A stretch of 64,000 bases of DNA from Bacteroidota bacterium (GTDB lineage: Bacteria > Bacteroidota > Rhodothermia > Rhodothermales > JANQRZ01), in assembly GCA_038746285.1 (NCBI GenBank), contig JBCDKT010000005.1, positions 48,663 to 112,662 on the forward strand. The letters are read 5' to 3'. The stretch's first letter is position 1. Each line of letters begins with the position of its first letter. The position numbers and the translations under genes were made by a program. Below are positions 43,547-52,029 of this stretch, piece by piece. A model generated the notes under the pieces. That model saw only the letters and a program-made list of their open reading frames with translations, was not told the DNA's origin and ran no database searches.

Positions 43547-44722
43547 TCAGTCAGGCAGTTCGTTGTTGATCTGGATGCCGATCGCCGCCGCAGCCTCGAC
43601 GAACGAGTCGCCCACCGTCTGGAGCTTGTTGAAGGCGTCGAGGATGCTGTCCTGGCTGTTGATGATCGCCTGGTCGAACGGCGTCGGGATCGCGTTCACG
43701 GCGTCGAGCGCTGCTGTCATCTCACCGTCTACGCGGGCGGCGAGGTCGGCGTCAGCTTCCTCGACGAGGTCCTTGAGCGAGGTGCCGGAGACGACGGTGC
43801 CGTCGGTGCGGGTGTAGCTGCCGCGCCATACGTTGGCGATGCCCTGCGTGTTGGTGATGATGTCGCGGTCGGTGTTGTCGGCGAAGCAGGAGTGCTCGTC
43901 CTCCTGGTCCTGGTTGTTGACCGCCACGAACATACGCTCGACGGCGAGCTCGGACTTGGCGAGCGTGCCGATGCCGGTGAAGACGTTCTGCAGCGCAGCC
44001 TCGGTGTCGAGGCCGAGGAACGTGTCGCGGTAGTTCGAGCCGTCAGCGGACCAAGCATCGACCATCTCCTGGAGGTTGACCAGCAGTTGGTCGGAGACGG
44101 CACCGAGGTAGGCGGCGCGGCGCGCTGCGTTGTCGGCCGTCGTGTAGTCCGTAAACGAGCGGACGCCCGGGCCGCTCTCGCTGAGGTCCTGGCCCCAGAG
44201 GAGGAACTCGATGGCGTGGTAGCCGACCGAGACGTTCTCCTCACCGCCGGCCTCGTTGAGGCCAACGAGGATCTCCCGGCTGATCGTCGGGAAGTTCTCG
44301 GGGTCGTTGATGATCCCGCTCATGAGAATCTCGTTCTCGTTCGAGGGGTCCACGACGTAGTCCACGTAGGACTCGTCGAGCGGCCACGCGTTCAGGAGGC
44401 CCTCCGGGCCATCCTCGGCATCGATGGGGCCGTTGGCGAAGCGGTAGGCCTCGGTCTGGCCGTAGGGCTCACGCGAGGCAAGCCACGCGTCCTTCGCCGC
44501 CTGGAGCGTCGCGTCGGTGGGGTTGGCGATGAAAGCGTCGACGGCCTGGTCAAGCGCGACAGCGGTGTTGTAGGAGTCCGCGTACGAGGCGGAGACCACA
44601 TCGGCGTAGGCCGTAGTGGCCGCGCCGCGGTCGAGGCCCCCGCTGTCGCCGTCCGAGTCGGAGTCGCAGGCGAAGAGGGCGAGGGCAAGTGCGAGGGTGA
44701 GGCAGATAGAAAGCAACCGCAT
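43547..44722 (-). CDS. Imelysin family lipoprotein
   Basis: 391 residues from the ATG at 44722; an in-frame start at 44770 lies before the signal. Lipobox ALFAC (Cys19) then an acidic linker. The imelysin signature GxHxxE is intact as G167-Y-H-A-I-E172 (VGYHAIEFLLWGQD), with AKDAWLASREPYGQTEAYRF near residue 76. Related proteins (IrpA, EfeO-type) bind iron in the periplasm. First gene of the five-gene minus-strand operon. It is preceded by a 137-nt gap holding a possible metal-regulator box. Confidence 0.92.
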   Translation of the reverse strand: MRLLSICLTLALALALFACDSDSDGDSGGLDRGAATTAYADVVSASYADSYNTAVALDQAVDAFIANPTDATLQAAKDAWLASREPYGQTEAYRFANGPIDAEDGPEGLLNAWPLDESYVDYVVDPSNENEILMSGIINDPENFPTISREILVGLNEAGGEENVSVGYHAIEFLLWGQDLSESGPGVRSFTDYTTADNAARRAAYLGAVSDQLLVNLQEMVDAWSADGSNYRDTFLGLDTEAALQNVFTGIGTLAKSELAVERMFVAVNNQDQEDEHSCFADNTDRDIITNTQGIANVWRGSYTRTDGTVVSGTSLKDLVEEADADLAARVDGEMTAALDAVNAIPTPFDQAIINSQDSILDAFNKLQTVGDSFVEAAAAIGIQINNELPD

Positions 44723-44834
44723 GGGAGTAGGGGCTGGCGAGAGAATCGAGAGCGTTCGAGGAACGGTCATGCTTGCGTCAACTTAGTCCAAATAGTGCGA
44801 GGACAAGTGTGGGATTTCAGGGAAAACTCTATGC

Positions 44835-44844
44835 AGGCTAACCT
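44835..44844 (-). promoter_or_regulatory. Possible half-site for an iron/manganese DtxR-type regulator
   Basis: On the minus strand AAAAGGTTAGCCTGCATAG contains AGGTTAGCCT, matching the left half of the DtxR/IdeR-type consensus AGGTTAGSCTAACCT. The right half is not conserved. It lies 113 nt upstream of the first imelysin gene, inside the 44723-44859 gap. Confidence 0.3.
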
Positions 44845-44859
44845 TTTTATTCGTCGCAT

Positions 44860-46266
44860 TTAGCATAGATCCGCGCCCGCATGCTTCTGTGCTTCGAACT
44901 CTTCGGCCCACGCTTTGGCTTCGGCAAAGAGGTCGTGGGTGTGGAGGTAGCGGAAGGTCCCCGTCCGGCCGGCGAGCGTCAGGTTCTCGAACCGGGCAGC
45001 GTACGCCAGCAGCCGCTCGGCGTGCGCGCTGCTCCCGGCCGCCAGCACCGGATAGGCGTGCGCGAGCCGCACGCTGTCCACGCCCAGCACGGGGCCCGTC
45101 TCCACCGGCGTGGCCTGGAGCGCCGCGACGACCTCGCGTGCAAACTCGACGTCGGGCATGGTCCACCACGCGTCTTCGCTCTGGCAGGGGACTTCGAGCA
45201 CGGCCGCGGTGCGGTCCGGCGGGGCGAGCGCGGCGCTGCGGTTCTTGGGCTCGTAGAGCCGGGTGAAGGGGACGTGCGGCTCGGGGAAGTAGAGCGAGGC
45301 GAAGGGCGAGACGCTGGACTGCGCGAGGCGGACGACCGCGAGACGAAGGTGGCGGTAGCGCAGCGCCTCGGCGGCGGCGAGCACGTCCGGCGGCGGGGCC
45401 GGGTCGAGGAGCGCGAGGAACCGCGGGAGCGGGACCGTGCTGACGACGGCCCCGGCCCGCTGCGGCGAGCGGTCGCCCACCGTCACGGTCTGGATGCGCC
45501 GTCCGTTGTGCGCGACCCGCTGCACGGGGGCTGCCGTGTGCAGCCGCTCAGCGCCGATCGCGTCCGCGAGGGCATCGACCAGCATCCCGAAGCCCTGGGT
45601 AGGGTAGTAGAACGCGCCGTCGAGGTGGGCCGTCGCCTTGCGCGCGCCGAAGACGAGTTCGCGGGCGAGCGTGCCCAGCGTCAGCCCCCGGAGCCGGCCG
45701 CCAGCGACGCGCACGTCGAGCCGGTCGGCGGGGAGTCCCCACAGCTTCTCGGAGTAGTTCAGCAGAAACGCCCGGGCGAGCGTCGGGCCGTAGCGCTGGA
45801 GGGCGAGGGCTTCGAGCGTCTCGGGCGGCGTGCGGTCTCGGCGGCGGAAAACGTTCTCGGCGAGGACGCGCAGCAGGGGGAGCCGCCCCATCTGCCGCGC
45901 CGCGTCGAGCGGGCGCAGTGGGAACTCGATCCCCCGGCCCCGCCACACGATCTGGCTCGGCACCTCGACGCGCTGCATCGCCGGGCCAAGCAACTCGCGG
46001 AAAGCGGCCGTCGCCGCGGGGTGCTTGTCGTGGAGCCGGTGCGCGCCGGTGTCCACGAGCTGGTCGCCGAAGCGGAGCGTCCGGGCGTTGCCGCCGACGT
46101 GTGGAGCCGCTTCGAAGACCTCGGCCTCGATCCCGTGCCGGCGGGCGTAGTAAGCCGTCGCGAGGCCGGCCAGCCCGCCGCCCAGAATCTGGACCGACGG
46201 CCGCTTCGGGACGAGGGTCTCGGACGTGGTAGAGCTAGCGGGCGGGACGTGCGGGTGGATAACCAT
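44860..46266 (-). CDS. NAD(P)/FAD-dependent oxidoreductase (amine-oxidase/UGM-like)
   Basis: 468 residues from the ATG at 46266. FAD-binding Rossmann motif QILGGGLAGLATAYYARRHG with the acidic end in VEVFEAAPHVGGNARTL; substrate-domain features QLVDTGAHRLHDKHP, FLLNYSEKLWGLP (as in UDP-galactopyranose mutase-like and protoporphyrinogen oxidase-like proteins) and C-terminal FAD loop ENLTLAGRTGTFRYLHTHDL. Its start overlaps the glycosyltransferase gene by 32 nt, so the two are likely coupled. Sugar-nucleotide or carotenoid-type substrates are both possible. Confidence 0.8.
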   Translation of the reverse strand: MVIHPHVPPASSTTSETLVPKRPSVQILGGGLAGLATAYYARRHGIEAEVFEAAPHVGGNARTLRFGDQLVDTGAHRLHDKHPAATAAFRELLGPAMQRVEVPSQIVWRGRGIEFPLRPLDAARQMGRLPLLRVLAENVFRRRDRTPPETLEALALQRYGPTLARAFLLNYSEKLWGLPADRLDVRVAGGRLRGLTLGTLARELVFGARKATAHLDGAFYYPTQGFGMLVDALADAIGAERLHTAAPVQRVAHNGRRIQTVTVGDRSPQRAGAVVSTVPLPRFLALLDPAPPPDVLAAAEALRYRHLRLAVVRLAQSSVSPFASLYFPEPHVPFTRLYEPKNRSAALAPPDRTAAVLEVPCQSEDAWWTMPDVEFAREVVAALQATPVETGPVLGVDSVRLAHAYPVLAAGSSAHAERLLAYAARFENLTLAGRTGTFRYLHTHDLFAEAKAWAEEFEAQKHAGADLC

Positions 46267-47731
46267 AGACTGGAACCTCGGGCCACATGCGGTTGACGTA
46301 CGGGTTGTGATAAAATGTGTCGGCGCGGACAGGCCGCGTGGCCGCCGCCGAGACTGGCGCGCCGACCGAGACGATGGGCAGTCCCTCAGTATAGGCTGTC
46401 GTGAGCCGGGCGAGGTCGCCCGCGTCATCGGTGTCTAGAAACACCGCCTCGATGCGCTGCGCCTCCAGCATGAAGGTCACGAGGGGGGTCGAGACGACGT
46501 GCAGGTCGGGCTGTGCGGCGGCGAGGGTGCGGACGTGCTCGGTGGCCTGGGCGATTGCGGTCGGCTGCCGGTGCTGCGCGGCGAGGACGAGCGCGACGGC
46601 GGCGTAGACCGCGAGGGCGTCGAGCGCGACGAACCGGCCCCAGCGGTGCCGCCACAGCCGCGCCCCGCCGAGAGCGAGCACGAAGAGGGCAACGGCGATG
46701 AGCGGGAGGGCGTGGCGGCTTTTGTAGAGTACGTTCTGGTAGGCCACGATCCAAACGGCATAGACGGCGGCGCAGCCGAGCAGCCACCACAGTGCGCGGC
46801 GCACGGCCTCATCTTCGCGGAGGGCCTGCACGCCCGCGACAAACGCCGCGGCGAGGCCGAGCGCGACGAGCACCGTCAGCCCGTGTCGCCCCGGCCACCA
46901 GCCGCCCAGCCCGTCGGCCCACACCGCCTCAATCGTTCGCCCGAGCCGCGTGCCCCAGCCCGCAGGCTCCGCGAGGGCCGTCCCCCCGAAAGCCATAAAG
47001 TGCCCGACCGTTTGCTGCTGGGCCGCCGCGACGAGCGCCGCCCATCCGGTATCCACAACGAGCGGCACGAGCCACACGACCGTCCCTGCGAGTCCGGCTG
47101 CGACGAGTGGCACCCGGAGCCGGGACTGCACCGCGAGGAGTCCGACGAGCGGCACGGCGACGAACGGGAGGTACGAGAGCCGTAGCCCGGCGAGGAGCCC
47201 GGCGAGGAGTCCCGCTGCCACTGCGTCCGCCGGCCGCCTGCTCTGCATCGCCCGGAGCGCGAGGGCCACCGCGCCGAGCGCAGCGGCCAGCCCCAGCAGG
47301 TCGGGCATGTAGCGCGTACCCATCAGCCACCCGAGCGGGCAGAAGAACACGACCGCCGCCCACGCGAGCCCCCGCACCGAACGGAGCCGGACGCCGAGGA
47401 GCACCAGTCCCGCCGCGATCAGGCCGAGCGTCGCCAGCCCGCCGACGAGCGCGAAGGCCACCGAGAAGCTGCCGGTGACGAGGTAGAGGCTCTTCGCCGC
47501 TGCCCAGAAGACGGGGTAGCCGGGGAAGTGCGGCTGGAGCGCCGCCACGTCGAAGCCGTCGGCGACGCTGCGGGCGAAGCGGAGGCTGTCGGCGTCCTCG
47601 ATGTAGGAGACAGCAGTGGCGAGGCGGCTCAGCAGGCAGGCCGCTGCCACAAAAAGCCAGAGCGGAGCCTCCCTCCAGGGGAAGCCCCGCTCCGGCCGAG
47701 AAGGCGCACGCAGGGTCGCGGGCGCAGTCAT
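46235..47731 (-). CDS. Polytopic glycosyltransferase, GT39/ArnT-like
   Basis: 498 residues from the ATG at 47731. About ten membrane helices. The first loop has the acidic motif YIEDADSLRFARSVADGF, like the catalytic Asp-Glu/Asp of GT-C enzymes, then LQPHFPGYPVFWAA and LMGTRYMPDLLGLAAALGAV. A short extracellular C-terminal region follows. GT-C enzymes transfer sugars from lipid-phosphate donors on the outer face of the inner membrane. It starts 1 nt after the DUF4856 stop. Its presence inside a TonB-receptor operon is unusual. Confidence 0.75.
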   Translation of the reverse strand: MTAPATLRAPSRPERGFPWREAPLWLFVAAACLLSRLATAVSYIEDADSLRFARSVADGFDVAALQPHFPGYPVFWAAAKSLYLVTGSFSVAFALVGGLATLGLIAAGLVLLGVRLRSVRGLAWAAVVFFCPLGWLMGTRYMPDLLGLAAALGAVALALRAMQSRRPADAVAAGLLAGLLAGLRLSYLPFVAVPLVGLLAVQSRLRVPLVAAGLAGTVVWLVPLVVDTGWAALVAAAQQQTVGHFMAFGGTALAEPAGWGTRLGRTIEAVWADGLGGWWPGRHGLTVLVALGLAAAFVAGVQALREDEAVRRALWWLLGCAAVYAVWIVAYQNVLYKSRHALPLIAVALFVLALGGARLWRHRWGRFVALDALAVYAAVALVLAAQHRQPTAIAQATEHVRTLAAAQPDLHVVSTPLVTFMLEAQRIEAVFLDTDDAGDLARLTTAYTEGLPIVSVGAPVSAAATRPVRADTFYHNPYVNRMWPEVPVYGYPPARPAR

Positions 47732-47732
47732 C

Positions 47733-49106
47733 CTACCACTGGTCCATGTTCGCCTGCGAGAACCCGTAGGCGGCCTGGAAGATAGTCTTGGCCGCGTTGA
47801 GGTCGGCAACGTAGGCGTTGTACTCATCCGAGCCGGGGAGGGCGTAGACCGGCGCGTTGCCCATCAGCTCGTGGAGCTGGCGGAGCTGGTCGGTGCTGAC
47901 CATGTTGAGCGCGCCGCCACTGAAGCCTTCGTCGCCCCGGTACGAGAACTGGAGGGCGTAGGTGAAGCCCTTCATCTCGCCCCAGAACTTGTTGAGGGTG
48001 AAGTCATTCTTGCCGTCGACCTCGGCCTGCGTCAGGCCCGCCATCTCCTCCAGCGTGACGTTGACGTAGTGGACGGCCGTGGCCGCGAGGATCTTCTCCA
48101 TCGCTTCGGAAGCGTCCTGCCGGGCTTCTGCGAGGACCGTCTGGTCGCCGTTGACGATCGCCGTGCGGCCGCGGCGGAGGGCCTCGAACGCCTCGGCGCT
48201 GAAGTCCACGCCGACGCCGCCCTTGTCCCGCTTGCCGGCGTTGCGCGCGATCCCGAAGTTGTACTCCGTCGAGAAGTCGAGCACGCCGTCGCCGTTGGTG
48301 TCCTGGGCGAAGTCGCTGAGGCTGCCGGCGAGCTGGTCGTCGGTGTAGTTGGAGTAGTCGCGGGCCGAGCCGAAGTAGCCGTAGGCCTCGTCGAAGCGGT
48401 GCTCCTGGTCGGTGTCGGGCTGGCCCTCATCGCGCCGCTCGGTGTTGTCGCGGTCGAGGATGTCGGCGAGGTACTTGTTCGAGGTCTGGTCGAAGAGGAT
48501 GGCCCCGATGAGGATCTTGTTGATCATCTGGGTGAGGTCCACGCCCTCGTCGGTGTTGTAGACCGCCTTCGTGCCGAGCTTGGTCGGGTCGTTGGAGTTG
48601 TCGGCGATGATCTGGAAGTAGGCCTGCATCACGTCGTTGACGGTCACGTCCCCGCCGTCGCCGATCAGGCCGTCGCTGTAGAGCAGCGTCGCGTCGGCCC
48701 CCTTGCGGCCGCGGAGGCTCTTGCCGGCCGAGATCTCCTCGTACGTCGTCGCGCTCGGCGTAAGACCGTCCGGGACGGAGGTGGCGATGTTGAGGCCGGT
48801 GTCGGCGTAGTCGTAGATCGCGTTGAGTTCAGCGACCGTGACCGGCGTGGCCCCTTCCTTGCCGCGCGCGTCGATGGCAGCCTTGAGGTCCTGGAGCAGG
48901 AGCTGGCGCACGACCTGGCCGCCGATGTTGACGGAGCTTTCGCCCTCGTCGAACCGGCTCTCGAAGTTGTACGTCGCGGGGACCTCAATCGGGTCGATGG
49001 GGTCATCGCCGCCGGGCGGGTCCGTGGGGTCGTCGTCGGAGCTGTCGCAGCCGACGAGGCCGAAGGCCAGCAGCAGCGCGAGCAGAGCGGAAAACTTGAT
49101 ACGCAT
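47733..49106 (-). CDS. DUF4856 family lipoprotein
   Basis: 457 residues. Lipobox LVGC (Cys about 20) then an acidic, Pro-rich linker (SSDDDPTDPPGGDDPIDP). The mature part starts with ATYNFESRFDEGESSVNIGGQVVRQLLL, and has the helical segments and C-terminal LSGGALN-like FSGGALNMVSTDQLRQLH and FQAAYGFSQANMDQW that I associate with DUF4856. These cell-surface or periplasmic proteins accompany imelysins and TonB receptors in Bacteroidota, which fits this location. Confidence 0.85.
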   Translation of the reverse strand: MRIKFSALLALLLAFGLVGCDSSDDDPTDPPGGDDPIDPIEVPATYNFESRFDEGESSVNIGGQVVRQLLLQDLKAAIDARGKEGATPVTVAELNAIYDYADTGLNIATSVPDGLTPSATTYEEISAGKSLRGRKGADATLLYSDGLIGDGGDVTVNDVMQAYFQIIADNSNDPTKLGTKAVYNTDEGVDLTQMINKILIGAILFDQTSNKYLADILDRDNTERRDEGQPDTDQEHRFDEAYGYFGSARDYSNYTDDQLAGSLSDFAQDTNGDGVLDFSTEYNFGIARNAGKRDKGGVGVDFSAEAFEALRRGRTAIVNGDQTVLAEARQDASEAMEKILAATAVHYVNVTLEEMAGLTQAEVDGKNDFTLNKFWGEMKGFTYALQFSYRGDEGFSGGALNMVSTDQLRQLHELMGNAPVYALPGSDEYNAYVADLNAAKTIFQAAYGFSQANMDQW

Positions 49107-49133
49107 GGGAGTGTCTGGTTGGTGCAGTGGTAG

Positions 49134-51647
49134 TTAGAAGGTGTAGCGCACGCCGAGGTTGACCTGGCGGCGTGTACCCGGGAGGATGCCCGAGCTCTGG
49201 TTGGCTGTGACTTGGCGCGGGTTGGAGTGCAACCGCGAGCCGACGTAGACCTCGTCCAGCGCGTTCTTCACGGTCATTTGGGCCGTGAGGCGCTCCCCAA
49301 TCGGGACGCGCACGCTGGCGTTGAGGAGTGCGTAGGAGGGGACCGGGCCGGTCTCGCCGCGCCCGGTGGCGAAGTCGAGGTTCTCGAAGTCGGTGAAGAC
49401 CTCGCTGACGAAGCGGAGGTCGGCGCGGGCCGTCACGCCGCGCACCGTCCGGGAGAGCCCGACGGTGAGGTTGTGCGCCGGCGCGTAGGGCAGCTCGTTG
49501 CCGTCGATGGCGACCGCCGACACGTTGTTGACGACCGCCGACGGGATCAGCCCGTCGAGGACTTCGGTCTGGAGGAAGGTGTAGCTCAGGTGGAGGTCAG
49601 GGAGCGGACCGAACCGCGCGCCGCGCACTGTCGCCGCGACTTCGGCTCCGTAGGTCTGCGCGCTACCGAGGTTGCGGAAGGCCGTCCCGCGCCCGGCCGC
49701 CACGAGGTCGTCGATGTAGAGGTAGAACCCGGCGACTTCGGCGGCCAGCAGCGGCGAGGCCACGCGGAAGCCGGCCTCGACGTTCCAGCTCTTCTCGGCC
49801 TCCACGTCGAGGCCGCCGTCTTCGATCGTGTTGCCGAAGTCGACGATGGTGAGCGCGCCACTCGACGGCGGGGTGAAGCCCCGGTGGATGCCCGCGAAGA
49901 GGTTCGACGCGCCGACCTGGTAGTTCAGGCCGAGGCCGGGGAGGAGGACGACCGTCGTCTTGTCGTCGAGGATGCTGCCCTGGAGCCGGTCTACGCGCTC
50001 CTGCTCGAAGACCTCGAGCCGGAGGCCCGGCGTGACTTCGAGCGCGCCGAAGCGGAGCCGCTCGCTGGCGAACAGGGCGACGGCGGCGGTCTCGTAGTTC
50101 TGCGCCTTCGCCACCACCCCCGCCGACGGGTTCGAAGCGACGATTTCTTCCTCGGTGTCAGGGTCGGTCTGCGTGTAGACGCCCTCGCGCGCGCCCGGGC
50201 TGTCGCCGAGGACGCGGTCGTCGATGAAACGCTCGACGTGGAGCCGTGCCCCAGCTTCGAGTTCGGACTCGCCGCCGAAGAGCGTGTGGCTCCATGTGTA
50301 GGCGTGCTCGACGCCGGCGGCGTAGAACGTCCGCAGAATCCCGAAGTTGTCGCGCCCGTTGCCGACGCGGACCACGTCGGAGTCCTCGTCGATCGAGAAC
50401 GGCGCGACGAACGAGACGCTCGACGGGTCCTCGTTGTAGGCGTCGAGGTCGGCCGAGCGGATGAAGACGTCGTTCTCGCGCCACCACCGCCGGTCGAAGA
50501 CGCTGACGTAGGCCCGCGTCAGGCTCGACACGTCGGCGCTCAACGACCGGTTGTAGATGGCGTCGAGCGAGGCGCGGCGGACGAAAAACTCGTCGTCGTC
50601 CTTCGGGTTGAACTCGGGGTCGTCGTCGAACGAGAACTCGGTCAGGCCGGTGTAGGTGGCCTCGTAGGTCTCGAGGTTGCCGTTGGCCTTGAGGAAGAGG
50701 GTGCTCTGCGGGCCGGTGCGGATCGTCGCCTTGGCCGTAGCGTTGAGCTGGTAGAAGCCGTTGTTCTCGCGGAAGCCGTCGCCGCGCTTGGCCAGGAACT
50801 GCACCTCGGGCACGAAGCCGCGCGTCCCGAACCCGCCCGCCTCGGCGAAGGCGCTGACGTAGCCGTTCTGGCCGACCGTGAGGTGGCCCGCACCGCCGAA
50901 GGTGCTGCGCGGCCGGCTCGTGATGTAGTTGATGACGCCGCCCATCGTCTGCGGCCCGTAGCGCACGGCGGCGCTGCCCTTGATGACCTCGACCCGCTCG
51001 ATGCGCTCGACGGGGGGGTTGTAGTACATGTTGGGATAGACGTAGAGCGCGGGCTGGATCGGGATGCCGTCTTCGAGGACCAGCACGCGCGACGACCGGC
51101 GCGGGTTGAGGCCCCGGATGCCAATCGACAGGCGGGCGTTGCCGATGCCGTCGTCGGCCGCGCCGTAGACGCCGGGGACGTACTCGAGCAGCTCCTGGGT
51201 ACCGATCGGCTGGATCTGGCGCACCTCGGCTGCCGAGAGGAGCGTCGCGGTCCCGGGCAGGCGCTCGTACTCCCGGGTGCGCGCCGCGAGCACCTCGATG
51301 CCCTCGATCTCGACCGGCGCGTAGGCGAGCGCGATCCGCAGGTCGGTCTCGCCGGCGGTCACGCGGAGGCGCTCGGTCTCATAGCCGAGCGAGCGGACCA
51401 CGAGCGTCGCCGCGCCCTCCGGCACCGCGATGCGGAAGCGCCCGTCGGCGTCGGTCACGGTGCCGCTCTGCGGCATCGCCTCAACGGCGACCGTCGCCCC
51501 GACGAGCGGGTCGCCGGTGGCGGCCTCGACGACGCGGCCCGATACATCGGCCGTGGACTGTGCCCAGGCGGCCGGTCCGAGCAGGACGGTCAGTGCGGCG
51601 AGGGCGTAGGTAGACAGGAGGGCGGGGAGGCGGGGCGGAAGCGTCAC
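49134..51647 (-). CDS. TonB-dependent receptor with carboxypeptidase-like domain
   Basis: 837 residues. Signal peptide (LALLSTYALAALTVLLGPAAWA), carboxypeptidase-like domain (VSGRVVEAATGDPLVGATVAV, ~30-110), plug with VPGVYGAADDGIGNARLSIGIRG, then LEDGIPIQPALYVYPNMYYN and YGPQTMGGVINYI, then a barrel ending RRQVNLGVRYTF. Terminal Phe is the usual barrel-assembly signal. It resembles the FecA-like receptor at 36999 in plug motifs, so the two may share substrate type. It lies 37 nt after the small lipoprotein gene and 27 nt before DUF4856. Confidence 0.92.
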   Translation of the reverse strand: MTLPPRLPALLSTYALAALTVLLGPAAWAQSTADVSGRVVEAATGDPLVGATVAVEAMPQSGTVTDADGRFRIAVPEGAATLVVRSLGYETERLRVTAGETDLRIALAYAPVEIEGIEVLAARTREYERLPGTATLLSAAEVRQIQPIGTQELLEYVPGVYGAADDGIGNARLSIGIRGLNPRRSSRVLVLEDGIPIQPALYVYPNMYYNPPVERIERVEVIKGSAAVRYGPQTMGGVINYITSRPRSTFGGAGHLTVGQNGYVSAFAEAGGFGTRGFVPEVQFLAKRGDGFRENNGFYQLNATAKATIRTGPQSTLFLKANGNLETYEATYTGLTEFSFDDDPEFNPKDDDEFFVRRASLDAIYNRSLSADVSSLTRAYVSVFDRRWWRENDVFIRSADLDAYNEDPSSVSFVAPFSIDEDSDVVRVGNGRDNFGILRTFYAAGVEHAYTWSHTLFGGESELEAGARLHVERFIDDRVLGDSPGAREGVYTQTDPDTEEEIVASNPSAGVVAKAQNYETAAVALFASERLRFGALEVTPGLRLEVFEQERVDRLQGSILDDKTTVVLLPGLGLNYQVGASNLFAGIHRGFTPPSSGALTIVDFGNTIEDGGLDVEAEKSWNVEAGFRVASPLLAAEVAGFYLYIDDLVAAGRGTAFRNLGSAQTYGAEVAATVRGARFGPLPDLHLSYTFLQTEVLDGLIPSAVVNNVSAVAIDGNELPYAPAHNLTVGLSRTVRGVTARADLRFVSEVFTDFENLDFATGRGETGPVPSYALLNASVRVPIGERLTAQMTVKNALDEVYVGSRLHSNPRQVTANQSSGILPGTRRQVNLGVRYTF

Positions 51648-51684
51648 AGGGCAGAGGGCTTGGCGGAACCGTGCGGGAGCCGCG

Positions 51685-51909
51685 CTAGAAGCGGCGCGGG
51701 TTGTCGGCCGGGGTATCCGGGGCCGAGCCGGGCAGTGGAGTCGCCGGCGCGCGGACAGAGTCCGGCGTCACAACGGGGGACTCGAAGCCGAGCCGGCCGT
51801 AGCTGCCGCCGCCAGGTGCTTCGGTCGTCGGGGCGAGGATGGGATCGTCGCCGCAGCCGAGCAAGAGGAGGCAGGGAAGAAAGAGAACCAGGAGAGCGAG
51901 CCGCTGCAT
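51685..51909 (-). CDS. Small lipoprotein, first gene of a TonB-receptor operon
   Basis: 74 residues. Signal peptide and lipobox (LVLFLPCLLLLGC, Cys19), then a Pro-rich, probably unstructured tail (APTTEAPGGGSYGRLGFES and on). No recognised family. Its ATG is 12 nt past a perfect palindrome at 51921-51937, so this gene reads as the leader cistron of the receptor operon. Confidence 0.6.
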   Translation of the reverse strand: MQRLALLVLFLPCLLLLGCGDDPILAPTTEAPGGGSYGRLGFESPVVTPDSVRAPATPLPGSAPDTPADNPRRF

Positions 51910-51920
51910 GGGGATTCCTG

Positions 51921-51937
51921 TTTAGAACCGTTCTAAA
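51921..51937. promoter_or_regulatory. 17-bp palindromic operator before the lipoprotein/TonB-receptor operon
   Basis: TTTAGAAC and GTTCTAAA are perfect 8-bp arms around one C. On the minus strand it overlaps a TAAGTTTA sequence that resembles the Bacteroidota TAnnTTTG -7 element, 12 nt upstream of the first start codon. It is well placed to be the site of a repressor such as a metal-dependent regulator. Confidence 0.65.
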
Positions 51938-52029
51938 CTTACAGCGCTTTGAGGGTCTTGCGCCCCCGGCACGGAATCTTTGCCGAGCGTTCATACGGAA
52001 GTGAGGAGCCGGAAGGAAAGCCAGAAGAA

